From the NCBI GenBank assembly GCA_034440575.1, contig JAOTOL010001569.1, positions 1,011,001 through 1,075,000 on the forward strand: 64,000 bases of DNA. The letters run 5' to 3'. Position numbers and translations under genes: made by a program. Every line of letters begins with the position of its first letter. Positions within the stretch are counted from its first letter, which is position 1. This stretch comes from Imbricaverruca yamaguchii (taxonomy: Eukaryota > Arthropoda > Thecostraca > Neoverrucidae). Positions 60,645-64,000 of the stretch are shown piece after piece. Below the pieces are notes generated by a model, which was given only the letters and a program-made list of their open reading frames with translations, did no database searches and was not told the origin of the DNA.

Positions 60645-61745
60645 ATCAGACAAGTGCTCTGGAGGGCCTCTGGAAATTATCTGGGAAAAATATCTGGCTG
60701 TGATTGTCTTTAAATGCTCCAAAATTGTCATTAATGATGTTTTCGACATTACTAATGATGCAACACATATGCCAGATCCGCCATTTGACCTCAGGTCACC
60801 TATATAGGAGCACTGTATCAGGTCATTACCTGTTCTAGTTACCGGAACCGGGCTGCCCACCTGACTGCTCCCTTGGGCGGCTCTCACAATCGGCTTGGCA
60901 AAGAAAGGAGTGAAATACATTAGCAAAGTATGGAAACGTTTAGGCACACAATGAAAAACAGTAGATTTAGGGATGTGTAGGGAGTAACATGCAAAGTAAC
61001 ATCAATCGCATGACAGTCATTTGCATTTATGACAACATTTCAGTTGACCAAGTTTGGTTCCATTAGCCCGTCAGGAACTTGACCTGACTTGACCTCGACG
61101 ACCTAACATGACATAAATTATATAGCATAACAATATGCATCAAACGAGTCGCTAGTGTTTTCAAGAACACTTACCTTTTGCAATATACGGGAACCGCATC
61201 AGCGCCGATTTTTGTGGTCTGGCGCTGCGAATTTGTTTTTGCTTTAACCGAAATGTATTTTGAAAAATCTTCTGCCGATTTTCATTTTTCTTGCTTTAAG
61301 CAGTGCGCCGGTACAATATGGAGTTATGTACGAAAAATCGGAGGTGTTGGCGGACTTCGCCCTCCACCCATCCAGGGCGTGTGTTAAACTGTCATGAACT
61401 TGACCTGACTTGACATCGGTAACCTGACATGACTTTGAAACAATGTAGGAAAACAATATACATCAAACAAGTCGCCAGGGTTTCCAAAACACTTCCTTTT
61501 TGCCAATATACGGAAGCGCATCAGCACCGATATTTGTGGTCTGGCGCTGAGAAAATGGTTGGAATGTAACGACCCTTAACTCGAAAAAAAATTTCGGTAC
61601 ATTTTCGTTTTTCTTACTTGTAGCAGCTCGCCGGTCATTTCTAAGCAGGTACACAAACAATGGCATAAATCGGCCGGTAAAATCTGGAGTTAGCTACGAA
61701 AAACCGGCGAGGTGGGCGGATTTCGTCTCCCGTCCGGTGAGTGCA
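60645..61745 (+). mobile_element. TTAA-family non-autonomous DNA transposon, copy 3 (internally deleted)
   Basis: The left end AGTGCTCTGGAGGGCCTCTG matches the subterminal sequence of copy 1 (GCGCCCTGGAAGGCCTCTG at 21912). The G-run segment is missing and the match resumes at CTGTGATTG (about 60695). It continues through the AGGTCA palindrome, TATATAGGAGCACT and GGAACCGGGCTGCCC into two subunits (about 61070-61386 and 61387-61740). The right terminus is eroded (CCGTCCGGTGAG) and no TTAA is visible. Confidence 0.75.
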
Positions 61746-63002
61746 ATTCGGCGGTGCCTCCAAGACGCCCATCCTGGATTTTATTCCACTTCATGTCAGC
61801 GACCTGAGGCCACGGCCACATATTGGCCATTTCTGGGCTAGTTTTCCTACTTGTCGAATGCGTATGTATTTCTAACTTCATTTTTACCTTGGTATGCAAA
61901 TACAGGCATCAGAAGTTCTTTGTCCAATTCGGTCTGAGGTCAAGGTACAATAAGGTGCACAATGTGGGCTAAGCGTATTTAGACTCGGCTCTTTTATGGT
62001 TTGTTTCGAATTTTCGTGGCATCAATAGAATCTAAGTTGAATTGCACGACACAAATTATCCCATAATGCAGATATGGATGTCTTTTTTTAAATAACCAGT
62101 TTGGTTTTCGAAATTATCTAAAAACAAAACTTAATATCATCTTCAGACCCGATTAGTTGAGAGCTTTCCGATGTGACCCCTTTCGTTTCCCTCCAACGCT
62201 AAGTTTTGGGAGTTAGATGAAGGTCGTTAAGGATCCCCCAAGATGAGGTGTGAGGATCTGATCGGAAAGACAAACTGGTGAATTATTGCATGAAAAAGCT
62301 TAGCATTTTTCAGCTTTTAAGCCACTTCACCATCAGGCCACTTGATGACCTAATATTCTCACACAGCATATCAAGTTTACGCTTAAAATGTGGAATATCT
62401 GAGTTTACTTCAACATGACACGGTATAAAAGCAGATGCCCCAGGCTTGCTGTCTTATCACGAATTGCAATGATCAACATGGGGTTCATCTTTGGCATTGG
62501 TGAAGATGCCAAAGAGGCATTAGTGAAGATACCATACCTCGGGAACTAAGGGAACTACGCAAGTAGTGTTCCCTTACCATGAAGGTGTTCACCCACTGAA
62601 AAGATGTGCCGCTTTTCTAGTACGCTAACTTATCTGTGGCCGTCGGTATAATTGTTATTCGTAACCCATAAAGGATATATATTGCAACAGATAACTTCGA
62701 AAGTGAGTAAGATATTTGTGCAATGTACTGCTATATAATCAGTAACGCAAACATTTAGCTAAATATATTCATCAACTAGTTCTTCCCTCAAATCAAAGGT
62801 ACCAACGATTTATCCGCCGCTGATGAAGCACAGACCAGCCACCCATGTAGCCGGAGAACGAACATAGGACGCACTGATGCGCTGGACTATAACCGCATAA
62901 GTGGAGAGGCCTCTTGGTAAGGTAGCTGCGTTCCAGTCACCTCTGCGAAAGGCCGTCCCTCAGGTGCATCTCAATAGCACAGAGCCTTCCCACACGCGGC
63001 TT
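61746..63002. other. No gene; dispersed-repeat relic and promoter-like element
   Basis: A diverged relative of the 30150-30297 repeat lies at about 62140-62280 (GAGAGCTTTCCGATGTGACC, TTTCGTTTCC). The remainder is unique, with a TATA-like element at 62424. Confidence 0.5.
62424..62547 (+). promoter_or_regulatory. Possible TATA promoter with short downstream ORF
   Basis: TATAAAAG at 62424-62431, a plausible start region about 25-30 bp on (GTCTTATCAC), and an ATG at 62469 opening a 26-codon frame with a hydrophobic start (MINMGFIFGIG). The spacing fits a core promoter, but single TATA words are common by chance and no downstream exon is identified. Confidence 0.2.
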
Positions 63003-63150
63003 CGTATCGTCTCCATCCCTCGAGGCCATCCCTGGCCAGGAGGTGACCAGTGCAGTCTTCAGTACACTGGTTACCGTTGCCGGCGTCGTATCGTCTTCAT
63101 CCCTCGGGGTCATCTCTGACCAGGAGGTGCCCGGTGCCTGCAGTTCAACA
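63003..63150 (+). repeat. 84-bp tandem duplication
   Basis: CGTATCGTCT(C/T)CATCCCTCG and GACCAGGAGGTG recur 84 bp apart. Two diverged copies just upstream of the 38-bp array. Confidence 0.75.
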
Positions 63151-63214
63151 TGACTAACGTAACGTATCGCAGTTAAGTGTGACCGACGCTGTCGTCACGT
63201 GACCCGTTGAGACC

Positions 63215-64000
63215 GGCGCCGAGCTGTGCTGTTGACCGGCACAGTGGACCGAGTGGCTGCTGTGTGCTGTTGACCGGCACAGTGGACCGAGTGGCTGCTG
63301 TGTGCTGTTGACCGGCACAGTGGACCGGCACAGTGGACCGAGTGGCTGCTGTGTGCTGTTGACCGGCACAGTGGACCGGGGAGTGGCGCTGTGTGCTGTT
63401 GACCGGCAGGGCAGGGACCGGACAGTGGCGGATGCTGTGTGTGTTGGCCGGCACAGTGGACCGAGTGGCTGCTGTTGACCGGCACAGTGGACCGAGTGGC
63501 TGCTGTGTGCTGTTGACTGGCACAGTGGACCGAGTGGCTGCTGTGTGTGTTGACCGGCACAGGGGTGTGTTGCGGACAGTGGACCGAGTGGCTGCTGTGT
63601 GCTGTTGACCGGCACAGTGGACCGAGTGGCTGCTGTGTGCTGTTGACCGGCACAGTGGACCGAGTGGCTGCTGTGCTGTTGACCGGCACAGTGGACCGAG
63701 TGGCTGCTGTGTGCTGTTGACTGGCACAGTGGACCGAGTGGCTGCTGTGTGCTGTTGACCGGCACAGTGGACCGAGTGGCTGCTGTGTGCTGTTGACCGG
63801 CACAGTGGACCGAGTGGCTGCTGTGTGCTGTTGACCGGCACAGTGGACCGAGTGGCTGCTGTGTGCTGTTGACCGGCACAGTGGACCGAGTGGCTGCTTG
63901 CTGTTGGCCGGCACAGTGGACCGAGTGGCTGCTGTGTGCTGTTGACCGGCACAGTGGACCGAGTGGCTGCTGTTGACCGGCACAGTGGACCGAGTGGCTG
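63215..64000 (+). repeat. 38-bp minisatellite, ~20 copies, continuing past the window
   Basis: Unit GCACAGTGGACCGAGTGGCT then GCTGTGTGCTGTTGACCG (38 bp). Irregular shortened units lie at 63320-63480 and 63560-63580. The array reaches the last base, so its true length is unknown. Confidence 0.97.

Overview
This is a eukaryotic window, most probably from an arthropod and tentatively a crustacean. It has spliceosomal exon/intron structure, tRNA-derived SINEs, several non-LTR retrotransposon clades, Penelope-like elements with GIY-YIG endonuclease remnants, and no bacterial-style gene organisation. Species-level identity cannot be read from the sequence. By eye about a quarter of the 64 kb is microsatellite or minisatellite. 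This includes at least fifteen unrelated tandem arrays (unit lengths 12 to 52 bp, plus a 246-bp higher-order unit), two heavily decayed arrays and a ~178-bp satellite. Nearly all long open frames in the window are by-products of arrays that lack stop codons, not genes.

The one clear protein-coding gene is on the plus strand. A 185-bp exon at 25312-25496 encodes a leucine-rich-repeat C-terminal cap (LRRCT). A 6.49-kb phase-0 intron follows, and the last exon at 31987-32592 encodes a fibronectin type III domain, a transmembrane helix and a short basic cytoplasmic tail. This is the 3' end of an LRR-FN3 type I membrane protein (FLRT/ELFN-like architecture). Its LRR exons must lie upstream of the window, so positions 1-25311 may be intronic or intergenic. 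A second candidate gene is hinted at by a 141-bp exon-like segment with good splice signals at 56849-56989, and perhaps by a signal-peptide ORF at 50113.

Layout: (TA)n and a 1.7-kb foldback repeat (1-2.8 kb); a decayed RNase H-bearing LINE on the minus strand (5.4-8.7 kb) abutting a 32-bp minisatellite (8.8-10.2 kb); (GA)n, a decayed 21-bp array and a CR1/L2-like LINE relic (11.9-14.4 kb); a 246-bp higher-order repeat (15.2-16 kb); a 3-kb CpG-rich palindromic minisatellite (16.6-19.6 kb); a ~178-bp satellite into which a SINE and a TTAA-targeting transposon have inserted (21-23.5 kb); a 51-bp minisatellite running up to the LRRCT exon; the LRR gene intron, with another SINE and two abutting arrays; the final LRR exon with a TGACGT-rich array just after its stop; then arrays of 30, 13, 33, 28, 26, 31 and 36 bp interleaved with Penelope-like relics and two more copies of the TTAA element; and a 38-bp array running off the right edge.

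The main results are: a TTAA-flanked non-autonomous DNA transposon family with an internal paralogous empty site and conserved clusters of nuclear-receptor half-sites; a new-looking tRNA-derived SINE family with two target-site-duplicated copies; tandem duplications that have copied a 3' splice site (LRR gene) and a 5' splice site (candidate exon); and several stages of minisatellite birth, expansion and decay in one window.
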